A program made the position numbers and the translations under genes. Shown piece by piece: positions 25,556 to 34,057 of a stretch of 64,000 bases of DNA. The stretch comes from G963667675 sp964291545. Lineage in GTDB: Bacteria > Chloroflexota > Dehalococcoidia > Lucifugimonadales > UBA3495. The first letter of the stretch is position 1; every line of letters begins with the position of its first letter. The notes under the pieces are model-generated. The model ran no database searches, had not been told where the DNA came from, and saw only the letters and a list, made by a program, of their open reading frames with translations. Where the stretch lies: positions 434,001 through 498,000 of the forward strand of contig OZ219860.1 of assembly GCA_964291545.2 (NCBI GenBank), given 5' to 3'.

Positions 25556-26524
25556 ATGGCTGAGAGCTACAGCATCCTGGTGGGCACCACCGGTGCGAGC
25601 CTGTTCCGCAGCCCCGACTGCGGCCAAAGCTGGGAACGCTCGGGACCTCCCTTCCCCGGCGACTCCCAGGTCAGGGCCCTGACCGTCGACGCCAGCAGGC
25701 CCAGGGTCGTCTACGCTGGCTCCAACTACGGCATCTTTCGCAGCAGCGACGCCGGCGCAACCTGGGTAAAGCTGGACTCCCCCATGGACGGGCTGCACAT
25801 CTGGTCCATTGCCGTCGACCCGTCCGATTCCTACACTTTGTTCGCCGGCACCAGCCCGCCCTTCCTGTTCCGCTCCAGGGACGGCGGCGAGACCTGGCAG
25901 AAGCTGTCGGCAGGCATCGCCCAGGAGTGTGCCATCGGCCTGCCCCGGGTCACCGCCATGGCCGTCGACCCCGCCCACCCGCAGACCGTCTATGCCGGCG
26001 TCGAGATTGACGGCGTCTACCGCAGCCGGGACGGCGGCGACACCTGGACCAGGCTGAACACCGGCATCACCAATCCCGATATCCACGGCATGGCCTTCAG
26101 GTTGGGGGAACGCGAAACGGTCCTGGTAAGCACTCCCAACGAGATTTTCGCCAGCGCCGACGACGGCGATTCCTTCCAGTCCCTCGCCGCTACCTCTTCC
26201 TGGGACCTGCCCTACTGCCGCTGGATTGCCGTGAAGCCCGGTAACCCCCAGGTGGTCTTCGCCGCCAACGGCGACGCCGCCATCGGCAACACGGGGACCA
26301 TTCGACGCTCCACCGACGGCGGTAAGTCTTGGGAGACTAGGCCCCTCCCCGTTGAGCCAAACTCGCCCCTGTGGAATTTCGCCACCCATCCCGCCGACCC
26401 CGACCTAATCCTGGCCAGCACCATCTATGGCGAACTGTACCGCAGCGCCGACGGCGGCGATTCCTGGGAGAAGCTGAAGAAAGAGTTTAGTGAGGTCCGG
26501 GCCCTGGCTTGGTTGCCCAACTAG
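25556..26524 (+). CDS. BNR/sortilin-like beta-propeller protein
   Basis: A 322-residue protein with at least six repeats of the Asp-box type (S-x-D-x-G-x-x-W), for example FRSRDGGETWQKL, YRSRDGGDTWTRL, RRSTDGGKSWETR and YRSADGGDSWEKL. These mark the turns of sialidase and sortilin propellers. No signal peptide is seen, so it is likely cytosolic or released another way. No sialidase catalytic arginines or Tyr/Glu pair can be assigned, so it is named by fold only. A GAGGAGGCC site precedes the ATG. Confidence 0.85.
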   Translation: MAESYSILVGTTGASLFRSPDCGQSWERSGPPFPGDSQVRALTVDASRPRVVYAGSNYGIFRSSDAGATWVKLDSPMDGLHIWSIAVDPSDSYTLFAGTSPPFLFRSRDGGETWQKLSAGIAQECAIGLPRVTAMAVDPAHPQTVYAGVEIDGVYRSRDGGDTWTRLNTGITNPDIHGMAFRLGERETVLVSTPNEIFASADDGDSFQSLAATSSWDLPYCRWIAVKPGNPQVVFAANGDAAIGNTGTIRRSTDGGKSWETRPLPVEPNSPLWNFATHPADPDLILASTIYGELYRSADGGDSWEKLKKEFSEVRALAWLPN

Positions 26525-26585
26525 CCCGCCAAGTATGAGAAAATTCTTGCGGCAGGTATGCCAATGCGGTTGACGGAGGAACTAG

Positions 26586-26828
26586 GTGGCAAGTCCAGAG
26601 AGTAACAGCAGCCCTCTGTTGTGGATCGGCGGAGCGATTCTCCTGACTGCAGCGGTGGTCATCGGCGGCTTCTGGGTGTACGCCATCACGACGGCCGAGG
26701 ACATGCCGGCATTGCTCATGGTTGCGCTCCTTGCCGTCCCGGTCGCGTTGGTCATCCTGCTGATAGCGGTGATGAGAGATAGGATCATCAACAAGAAGAA
26801 AGAAAACTTCCTGGAGGTCGACAATTGA
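26586..26828 (+). CDS. Small membrane protein
   Basis: An 80-residue protein with two membrane segments (about residues 11-34 and 42-62) and a basic then acidic tail (DRIINKKKENFLEVDN). It starts with GTG at 26586 after a GGAGG site. Its stop overlaps the TTG start of the YbjQ-family gene (TTGA), indicating translational coupling. Function unknown. Confidence 0.7.
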   Translation: MASPESNSSPLLWIGGAILLTAAVVIGGFWVYAITTAEDMPALLMVALLAVPVALVILLIAVMRDRIINKKKENFLEVDN

Positions 26829-27139
26829 TCGTAGCAACGACCGACGCCATACCGGGGGCCACCATCGCCGAAACGCTGGGACTAGTGCGGGGCAGCACCG
26901 TGCGCGCCCGTCATATCGGGCGGGACATCGTGGCCGGGCTACGCAACATCGTCGGCGGCGAGGTCAACGAATACACCAAGCTCTTGGCGGATGCCCGCGA
27001 AGAGGCGATTCAGCGCATGATTGAAAGTGCCGAGGGCATGGGCGCCAACGCCATCGTCGGCACGAGGTTCATCACCGCCGGGGTGGCTCAGGGAGCTGCC
27101 GAGATCGTCGCGTACGGGACCGCCGTTAAGACGACCTAG
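26825..27139 (+). CDS. YbjQ/UPF0145 family protein
   Basis: A 104-residue protein of the YbjQ (heavy-metal-binding domain, UPF0145) family, which forms pentameric rings. The family pattern is clear: ATIAETLGLVRGSTVRARHI, VGGEVNEYTKLLADAREEA, and GANAIVGTRFITAGVA. The TTG start overlaps the stop of the small membrane protein upstream, so the two are coupled and may work together at the membrane. Function is not known in any organism to my knowledge. Confidence 0.88.
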   Translation: MIVATTDAIPGATIAETLGLVRGSTVRARHIGRDIVAGLRNIVGGEVNEYTKLLADAREEAIQRMIESAEGMGANAIVGTRFITAGVAQGAAEIVAYGTAVKTT

Positions 27140-27381
27140 CTCCCCCTATGGCTCTGCATGGTCCCACTACCATCTGGAGGGGCCTCCTCCGTGATCACTT
27201 GGCGCAACTCTGAAACGCGGGCCGTGGTAAACCCATCCTGCCCGTCTTCGGGTGAACTCGACCCGGCATGCGACAATTTCTGTATTGAGCGTGAAATTCC
27301 ATCTCACAAACGGGCCACTTGCCAAGTTTGAAAGGTAGTAGCCCGTTGTTGTCCATCGGCGGAGCGTCGGTTAAGAGCGGA

Positions 27382-28098
27382 TTACGGTGTCACGGCGAGA
27401 ACCAGGAACAGGACCAGTCCTATAGCGGCGGCGGCCGCGGTGGGCCTGCGTAGTAGCCTGTTGCTCAATCCCATGTACAGGCCAAGTGCAAGTACGCATA
27501 GAAGGCCAACTGCCATGGCATACTGAAGGTACTTGAAGGGAGCTTGCGCTTCTCCCCTGTGCAGGCCGATGAGCCTTCTTTGTAGGTCTGGGGAACGTTT
27601 TTCGATTGCAATGTCACCACCGGGATTGACCGTGACGCGAAAGTGGGTCTTGTAGACCGGCTGCGTTGTCAAAGTGGTGACTTGCGGAATTGATTCCTTT
27701 TGTTCTTCACCTTCATCATGTGATTCCGCCGGATCCGGGGAATCATGGTGGTCGTGGTCGTGGTCATGATCGTGAGTCGCTTGTTCCTCTTCTTGATGTT
27801 CGGTCGGAGAGGCTTCCTCGGGGGTTGTCTCTGATGCTGGGGCGGCCGCAGTCTGCTTTATCTGGAGAGCCTTGAAGGAATGATTGACGCCAGCGTCCTT
27901 CAGAAGGGCCTTGACCTCCTCTTCCAATTCGGCAGACGTGATGTCGATTGCTGCACCGCCTGGTGGATCGATGGCCACGATTTTATAGGAACCTTCAATG
28001 CCGGCGAGGAAAAGGCCGCCGGAGATGGCTACCAGCGCGAACATTGGAAACAAGAACGATGCGATGGTGAGGTGAGCGAATATGACTTTCTGTCGCAC
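27382..28098 (-). CDS. PepSY-type membrane protein with His-rich loop
   Basis: A 238-residue protein with an N-terminal membrane segment (residues 8-31), an extracytoplasmic region, and two C-terminal membrane segments (about 190-210 and 218-236). The segment VYKTHFRVTVNPGGDIAIEK and the RRLIGLHRG-x-(10)-YLQYAMAVGLL end resemble PepSY-associated membrane proteins. Between them is an acidic His-rich stretch including HDHDHDHDHHD, a plausible metal-binding loop. The start is GTG at 28098. It lies 91 bases after the permease-ATPase fusion and is probably the last gene of that operon. Confidence 0.7.
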   Translation of the reverse strand: MRQKVIFAHLTIASFLFPMFALVAISGGLFLAGIEGSYKIVAIDPPGGAAIDITSAELEEEVKALLKDAGVNHSFKALQIKQTAAAPASETTPEEASPTEHQEEEQATHDHDHDHDHHDSPDPAESHDEGEEQKESIPQVTTLTTQPVYKTHFRVTVNPGGDIAIEKRSPDLQRRLIGLHRGEAQAPFKYLQYAMAVGLLCVLALGLYMGLSNRLLRRPTAAAAAIGLVLFLVLAVTP

Positions 28099-28189
28099 AG
28101 TCGTTCTTCTGCAGGTCTATCGGGGATTCATCGCGGTTTGTGCAAAGACGGGGCCGATTCCCAAATTTTCGTTTCCCCTGTTCCCGGGT

Positions 28190-29929
28190 TCAGCTATTCG
28201 CGACGTTAACTGACACTATGTCCACGCCGTGGTATTTCTGGTGGTTGACGGACGACGAGAGGCGGCGCAACAGGTGGAATGATATATCCCGGCCGTCGGA
28301 TATGTCCGGGTTCTCCCCCATGTAGGCAAGCCTGTCTTCCAAGTTCTCCTCATCTGCTGCCGAGACGAACTCCAACTCGGCCCCGCTCCCCACAGACCGG
28401 GCGGTGACTACCAGGTGTCGTCCGCTGGCCAGCTCCGGGTCGTCATCCTCAGCCGTCATGCTGTGCAGCGTCTCCTCTCCCACCAGCACCAGCCGCTCGG
28501 CTGAAGCATTAGTCCATCCGGCGTCCTTTGCGAACTTACGGAGAAAGCCGCCGAGCTTGGGCAGCGTCTCCTCGTCCATGTCGATGCGCAGTCTCTTGCG
28601 CCTGGGTCCGGTCAGCTCCAGGAACACCATCATCACGACGGCCACAATCGCCCCGGAGGTCATGCCGTTCCCCAGCAGGGTGCCAAGAAAGCCGTCGCCC
28701 AATTGGTCCGCGAACACCCACCCGTTCTGGAACCCCACGCCAATCCAGAAAGCCAGCCCCGCCACCGCTGCCTTGCGGTGGTCTACCCCGTTCTCTATGA
28801 CTATCTTCATGCCCTGGACGAATAACAGCGAAATGAGGACCAACAGGTAGGCCGCGGCCACCGGCAATGGGATGGCTATTAGCAACGCTGCAAACTTCGG
28901 GAAGAATGCCAGCCCGAAGATGATGGCGCCGATGATGATGCCCACCCGCCGCGCTCCTATTCCGGTGACTTCGGCAAGCGAAATGCTGGTCGAGTACGTG
29001 GTGTTCGGCAGGGTGGCCCCCAATCCTGAGAGAAGGTTGCCCATGCCGTCCGCGTTAAGCGCCCCCTGGACAACCCGGAAGTCGGTCGCCCTTGAGCGGC
29101 GCCGTGAGATTCTCTGGATGGCCACGCCGTCGCCTATGGTCTCTATGGCCCCCACCAATGTCACAACTATGAAGGCCGGCAGCAGCGCCCAGAATTCTGA
29201 GCCGGGCGTCACATCGATGCCTGGCCAGTCTTGAAACGGCACCCCAAACCAGGCCGCATCAGCTACGGCCGCTGTGTCGTAGAGGCCGTATGGAATTCCT
29301 ACCGCGCACCCCGCGACTATGCCGGCTATTGGAGACCAAAGCCTCAGGGACGGGGGCGCGCGTAGCACCATCACTACCATGACGGCTAGAGTGATGGCGG
29401 CGACCAGTGGAGCCGCGGAGGCGTCTGTACCATCGGGTACGCTGCCCACAGAGTCGTAGATCACCGGCGCCACCGTGACTGCAATGAGCATTATCACGGT
29501 GCCCGTCACCGTCGGTGTGAATATGCGGCGGAGCAGCGATAGTCTGGCCGCCAGCATGAACTGGAACAGAGATGATATGACCACGAGGCTCGCTAGGGTC
29601 GATGGCCCTGCCAAGGTCAACGCCGCGACACATACGGCTATGAAAGCCCCCGATGTGCCCATTATCAGCACGTGCCCGGACCCGAACCGGCCCCATCGTG
29701 CAGCCTGTAGTACGGTGGTAACGCCGCAGACTGCCATCGCGGCGAATATCGCCCAAGCCAGGTAGCTCTCCGACGCCTCCGCGATGCGGACTACGATTAC
29801 CACGGTAAGGACAACCGGCGCGACGATGAGCATCGCGGCCTGCGCCCCTGCCCCCAGCGCTATAAGTGGCGGTGGCTTCTCCTCAGGTTCGTAGCGGACG
29901 TGCTCGTTAATTGTTGCGCTAGACATCAC
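28190..29929 (-). CDS. NCS2 family permease fused to an RsbW/SpoIIAB-like ATPase domain
   Basis: A 579-residue protein. Residues 25-440 form a nucleobase:cation symporter-2 (uracil/xanthine type) permease with about 12-14 membrane segments, including NADGMGNLLSGLGATLPNTT in the substrate region. Residues 444-579 are a soluble domain resembling GHKL anti-sigma kinases of the RsbW type: ERLVLVGEETLHSM matches the N-box helix and FHLLRRLSSSVNHQKYHG the C-terminal block. The Asn of the N-box and the DxGxG loop are not clear, so ATP binding is unproven. The start (GTG 29929 or the next codon ATG) overlaps the stop of the upstream PPC gene, showing coupling. Confidence 0.85.
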   Translation of the reverse strand: MMSSATINEHVRYEPEEKPPPLIALGAGAQAAMLIVAPVVLTVVIVVRIAEASESYLAWAIFAAMAVCGVTTVLQAARWGRFGSGHVLIMGTSGAFIAVCVAALTLAGPSTLASLVVISSLFQFMLAARLSLLRRIFTPTVTGTVIMLIAVTVAPVIYDSVGSVPDGTDASAAPLVAAITLAVMVVMVLRAPPSLRLWSPIAGIVAGCAVGIPYGLYDTAAVADAAWFGVPFQDWPGIDVTPGSEFWALLPAFIVVTLVGAIETIGDGVAIQRISRRRSRATDFRVVQGALNADGMGNLLSGLGATLPNTTYSTSISLAEVTGIGARRVGIIIGAIIFGLAFFPKFAALLIAIPLPVAAAYLLVLISLLFVQGMKIVIENGVDHRKAAVAGLAFWIGVGFQNGWVFADQLGDGFLGTLLGNGMTSGAIVAVVMMVFLELTGPRRKRLRIDMDEETLPKLGGFLRKFAKDAGWTNASAERLVLVGEETLHSMTAEDDDPELASGRHLVVTARSVGSGAELEFVSAADEENLEDRLAYMGENPDISDGRDISFHLLRRLSSSVNHQKYHGVDIVSVNVANS

Positions 29930-32475
29930 TCATCCAATACAGGCTCTGCCACCACCTCGATCTCACCGCTGCGCAGCCAGACACCTGTTGGAATGTCCGC
30001 AGGCAGATAACGGATTTCCGGGGTGATAACTGAGCGGGACGCGGTCAAGAAGTCCAGCCGTACACGCCCATCATCCAACCGCAGAGAAGTGATCTTCCCA
30101 ATAGGGATCCCCTCCACGTTTATGTCACTGCTGACTAGCCACTCGCCGCTGGGAGCCGCGACGGATAGGTAGCGCCTGGACGGCAGCACCTGCTCTCCGC
30201 TGTCGAGTTCGACTCCGTGCTCGATTCTACCGTCTTCCACAAGCCTGGCGATTATGCGCAAGCGAATCGGAGGCGACACTTCCTGACTAGCCGCAGGTTC
30301 TTCATAGCCGAACATTTGAAGAGTCTCGCTGTTGGTCGGAATCCCCAGGCTTTCGAACAAGCTTCGGTTTGCTGCGTCGACGCCCGTCGCCGCGCACAAA
30401 ATTGCGTCGACGCCGGCGCCATATATGGGCGCTGCCGCTCGCATCTCGGCGTCGAGATTGAGCAGTCCCTCAATGTCCGTTGCTCCCGCCTTGTCCAAAC
30501 CCTCGCGCAACTCCTCTCTGGCATCACAGTTTGTACCCCGAGAGAGGTGGTATAGCATCTCCTGAACTTCCTGAGCCTCCCACCCCACGCTGAAGGTGTG
30601 GGCTGCAGCCACGGCTTCCCCTGCCTGCACTGTTGGGACGATGACGCGTTGGGCGTATACGAAATGCGAATGAACGATAAGCGCTTCTTGGAACGAAAGA
30701 GTCTCTCCACCCTCGATGCGGTCTTGGAGTCCCCTCCAGGATTCGTCCAGGTACCCGAACTGAGCCGGCGCGTTGCGACCAAGTTCCAAGACCAGGTCTT
30801 CGATGGCAACGGGGTTGAGAGCCTCCCTAGCGGCCAGCGAGTCGGCCAAACTGGAAGAGGCAACCTCGTTTATGTAGTGGGTTGCGACCCGCTCCAATAG
30901 GGCGCTTGACCAGGGGCTCTCTACGTCCACCGGCTCGGACTCGTCGGGGACGGTCAGGTCTACCAGCCCCTCCCGTTCCAGGATGCCGTCCAGTACCTGG
31001 GTCCGAACGCCCGCGGCATATACCGCCTTGGTCCATGCTTCCTCGGTAACTTCGGCGTCAGGGTCTCCGACCGGCGTCACCGTCGTTGTCACCTCTCCTT
31101 CAGAGTCGGCCGCGGCTTCAACGATATACTCCACCCCGTCGACGCTCACGGTGACCGCATCGAAGGTGACGCTGCTAAGGACCATCAGATTATGCCATTG
31201 GCCGTGGAACCCGACCTCATCCCCGGATGCATCGTGGGTGACGATCCCAACGAACACCCACGAAGGGCCTGGCGTTCTGAGTGTCGCCTCAATCGGCGTT
31301 ATCTCGTCTATGGTTGCGCTTACGTCGCTGGCCGTCGGTTCGCCCGAATGATAAGAGACGCCGGCTTGCCATCTGTCCTCCGAAGCCGTTATGGCGTCAA
31401 GCAACTGGAAGAGACGCGGGCCGACGACGTAGATAGTGGCGCTCCCGCCGATTTCCTCCAGGTCGCCTCCTCCCAGATTTCCGACGCGGAAGTGCACGGG
31501 GAAAGGCTGGCCAGCGATCACTTCTTCCGGTGTGTGGACTTCTTCTATCTTCAACAGGAAGCTGTCCTGCATGGCCAGTTCGTCCACGTGGCGGACCACG
31601 AGGGTGAAATCGGCCATCAGAGGCTGATAGTCGCGTTCCAGGTACGTCGTCGCCTCGATCATGTAGGTGCCGGCTTGCAGATAGCGTTGTATCCGTGAAT
31701 TGCGCCTTTCCCCGCCGTCGTCGTTTGCGGAGATCAAGCCCACCGAGGGGGAAATGAGGGAGAGCACTGGGTCGCCATGCTCCGACATCAGGTCAATGCG
31801 TACGGTTCCACCCTGCTGCAGGTTAAACAGGTAAGCGTGAGCGGGATGCTCTACGACGAAGCGCGACCCGCAGGTGTCGAGTGTCCAGTCGCTGGTTGCG
31901 GTTAATTCGTCACCAGGCCCGAGCGAGCCGAGATGGACAGGTGCGCAACCCGTCACGCGGCTGACTGACAGAGAGAATTCAGCCGTACCGCGGCCCCGCC
32001 CGCCTACGGTAGTGGCTTCCACCAAGTATGCCCCAGGTGTTAAATCTCGCTCGACGCGGGCGTCGAGACCGGCGCCGCCGTCGTCGTTGTCCGCAATGCG
32101 GTTTCCCTCCGCATCCAAAAGATAAAGATAAGAGTCGCCCGCGTGGGACTTCAAATCGACTCTGATGCGGCCTTCCTGGACAATCTCGAAGCGATAGCTG
32201 TGGGCGTCGCTGTTGTTGCGAAAGCGGGAATCGCAGTCCTCGGTTGTCCATCGCCCGCTCGCCGTCAGTTGTGCGTCTGCGGCTTCTCCCAAAACGCCAA
32301 GGTCTTGCGGGGAGCAGTCAATTTCTTCCTGGGCCCAACCGACGCGAAACCAGCCCATAGCCAAGACACCAACCGCCAGTGCCGCGATGGCGCACGCTAT
32401 CGTCAGTTTACGCATGCCAACCCGTGCTGGCCGGATTCCAACTCCACTTCGACTATTCTCTAGTTCGCTGTCCAA
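29926..32475 (-). CDS. Secreted PPC-domain protein
   Basis: An 849-residue exported protein. The TTG start at 32475 has GGAGG seven bases upstream; a later ATG at 32415 would begin the hydrophobic signal (TIACAIAALAVGVLAMGWF). Two bacterial pre-peptidase C-terminal (PPC) domains follow (about residues 53-170 and 175-290), each with a Cys pair, SYRFEI or AYLFNL, and a DNDDGG loop. The remainder (residues 295-849) is unrecognised, with a helical middle and a beta-rich C terminus containing SGEWLVSSDINVEGIPIGK. It heads the operon with the NCS2 permease fusion and the PepSY-type protein; a periplasmic or surface role is inferred. Confidence 0.7.
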   Translation of the reverse strand: MDSELENSRSGVGIRPARVGMRKLTIACAIAALAVGVLAMGWFRVGWAQEEIDCSPQDLGVLGEAADAQLTASGRWTTEDCDSRFRNNSDAHSYRFEIVQEGRIRVDLKSHAGDSYLYLLDAEGNRIADNDDGGAGLDARVERDLTPGAYLVEATTVGGRGRGTAEFSLSVSRVTGCAPVHLGSLGPGDELTATSDWTLDTCGSRFVVEHPAHAYLFNLQQGGTVRIDLMSEHGDPVLSLISPSVGLISANDDGGERRNSRIQRYLQAGTYMIEATTYLERDYQPLMADFTLVVRHVDELAMQDSFLLKIEEVHTPEEVIAGQPFPVHFRVGNLGGGDLEEIGGSATIYVVGPRLFQLLDAITASEDRWQAGVSYHSGEPTASDVSATIDEITPIEATLRTPGPSWVFVGIVTHDASGDEVGFHGQWHNLMVLSSVTFDAVTVSVDGVEYIVEAAADSEGEVTTTVTPVGDPDAEVTEEAWTKAVYAAGVRTQVLDGILEREGLVDLTVPDESEPVDVESPWSSALLERVATHYINEVASSSLADSLAAREALNPVAIEDLVLELGRNAPAQFGYLDESWRGLQDRIEGGETLSFQEALIVHSHFVYAQRVIVPTVQAGEAVAAAHTFSVGWEAQEVQEMLYHLSRGTNCDAREELREGLDKAGATDIEGLLNLDAEMRAAAPIYGAGVDAILCAATGVDAANRSLFESLGIPTNSETLQMFGYEEPAASQEVSPPIRLRIIARLVEDGRIEHGVELDSGEQVLPSRRYLSVAAPSGEWLVSSDINVEGIPIGKITSLRLDDGRVRLDFLTASRSVITPEIRYLPADIPTGVWLRSGEIEVVAEPVLDE

Positions 32476-32780
32476 AACGGCCTCCGTGGCTCGACCATTG
32501 ATTAATACCAGGTATCAATGACCGGCGCAAATATTATCATCCCCAAATATGCCCATCAAGAGGCTACAGGGAAACTAGTTTGAGTAGAGGTGACCACCCT
32601 AAGGCGCTCAGGCTGTATGGTGGGGCCTTCATTCGCCCAAGAGTTGCGTGGAAAACGATGACGGCTGGCAGGGTTTTGCCCATTGCGACGGCATGAAGTC
32701 AATAAAACAGGGGTAGACAGTCGCAACGGCATTATAGAGTCGCGTGCCCTTGCCTTGACGTTGCCGTCCAGCCGGCGGGT
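32476..32780. other. Intergenic region, no features seen
   Basis: About 305 bases between two minus-strand genes. No gene, hairpin terminator with T run or repeat was recognised. It should hold the promoter of the PPC-domain operon, but no convincing -35/-10 pair was picked out. Confidence 0.3.
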
Positions 32781-33482
32781 CTAAGCCGGGACCAACATAC
32801 GCCCGCAACTGCTGCACAGCACCGTCTGCGTCCCTGACCTCACCCGCTGCTGTATCTGGGTGGGTTGCGACATCCGGCAGGCCTGGCACAGTCCCCGCTC
32901 CACCTTGGCCACCGCCACTCCCCGCTTTGCCCGCCGTAGCCCTTCGTAGCGCTGCACCGCCGAGGCGTCCAGCGCCCCAGCCAGGTCCTGTCGCCTTGTC
33001 GACGCCGCTTCGACCTCAGAGCCCCAGCGCTCCGCCGCTGCCTGCAACTCGGCTTCCCGGGCCTTCCACGCCGCCAGGCCGTCGGATAATTCCTTTTTCA
33101 GTGACTCCAGTCGCTGCTGCGACTCTTCCGCCTTCACCGATAGTTCCAGCAACTCGGCGTCCTGTTGCTCTAACTGTTGACGGACGTTCTCTACTTCTTG
33201 CTCCAGGCTCCGCAGGTCCCTGGCATTGGTGACCTCTCCGCCGTATAGCTGCTGCTCCAGCCGGGTCGAACGCTCCCGCAGGCTTTCCACCTCCAACTGC
33301 CGGGCCTTGTGCTCGCCCTGCACCCCGGGCAGCCGCTCACGTTCTTCTTCCAACGCCGTCTCCACCTGTCCGACCTGCGGCCCCGAAAGCAACTCCTCCT
33401 CCACCTTGGCCCGTGTATCCCGTAGGCTATCCAATATCAGGTCCATCTCTTGAAGTTGGTAAAGCTGTCTAACAGTGGTCAT
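32781..33482 (-). CDS. Coiled-coil zinc-ribbon protein (C4-type, CT398-like)
   Basis: A 233-residue protein with a long antiparallel coiled coil (about residues 8-175, rich in Glu, Leu, Arg and Gln) followed by a four-cysteine zinc ribbon, CQACRMS ... CSSCGRML, at the C terminus. This is the layout of the zf-RING_7/DUF164 family (CT398, HP0958), whose members act as chaperones or scaffolds in secretion and flagellar or RNA-related roles. The exact role here is unknown. Confidence 0.88.
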   Translation of the reverse strand: MTTVRQLYQLQEMDLILDSLRDTRAKVEEELLSGPQVGQVETALEEERERLPGVQGEHKARQLEVESLRERSTRLEQQLYGGEVTNARDLRSLEQEVENVRQQLEQQDAELLELSVKAEESQQRLESLKKELSDGLAAWKAREAELQAAAERWGSEVEAASTRRQDLAGALDASAVQRYEGLRRAKRGVAVAKVERGLCQACRMSQPTQIQQRVRSGTQTVLCSSCGRMLVPA

Positions 33483-34057
33483 GGGTTAACGCTCGCAATT
33501 ATCCGTCACGGCTTGCTTTGTGCTCCCGCCATCCCCAGACCCCAATCTCACTTACGTGACGGCCTTTGATTCCGGAACCAGACTTGATTCTAGAAAGATG
33601 CCCTGGCCTTGTCAAACACAAATGAGTTCCTAGTGAACCCCAAGTGAATCCATGGCGTCGCCGAACAGCCCCGGTCCAGGTCTTCTTATCGGCTAATGAC
33701 AATTGCCCCTTGCCACCACCGCCCAAGGCTCTCTATGATGTTCACGGGCGCCGTTCTCGCCAGATCATCTAGGTCAGCCCGCCAGATAATCTTGTGGCTC
33801 ACAATGGCCCAAAATGTCTCAGAAAAAAATATGGACCCCGGCGGGGCGGTCATTCCAGCCCTCATACTCGCCGTTCTCGTCTTCATTCCCGCCCTATCCC
33901 CGCCTTTATTCCCGTTTTTCTCTCCTCCATCCCCCTCATTCCCGACCTCACCCACGCCTTTCCCGCGGAGGCGGTAATCTCGTCTCGCCGCCCCATCACG
34001 CCGTCTTCCCGCGTCCGCTGACTTCCAAATAGTATGACGGTCTAGGGAGCCATTTAC
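33483..34057. other. Intergenic region with degenerate GGGAATGA-type repeats
   Basis: No supported gene; open frames here are low-complexity. Between about 33840 and 33965 the minus strand shows a run of imperfect GGGAATGA / GGGGATGG units. A similar short run lies at 41510-41545. Both are flanked by a sequence containing TGTCTCA and GGCCCAAA, so they may be members of one intergenic repeat type. Confidence 0.4.

Noticed and set aside
25433..26389. A 318-codon Gly/Val-rich minus-strand frame
   Set aside because: Antisense to the BNR-repeat gene; its apparent repeats mirror the Asp-box repeats of that gene.
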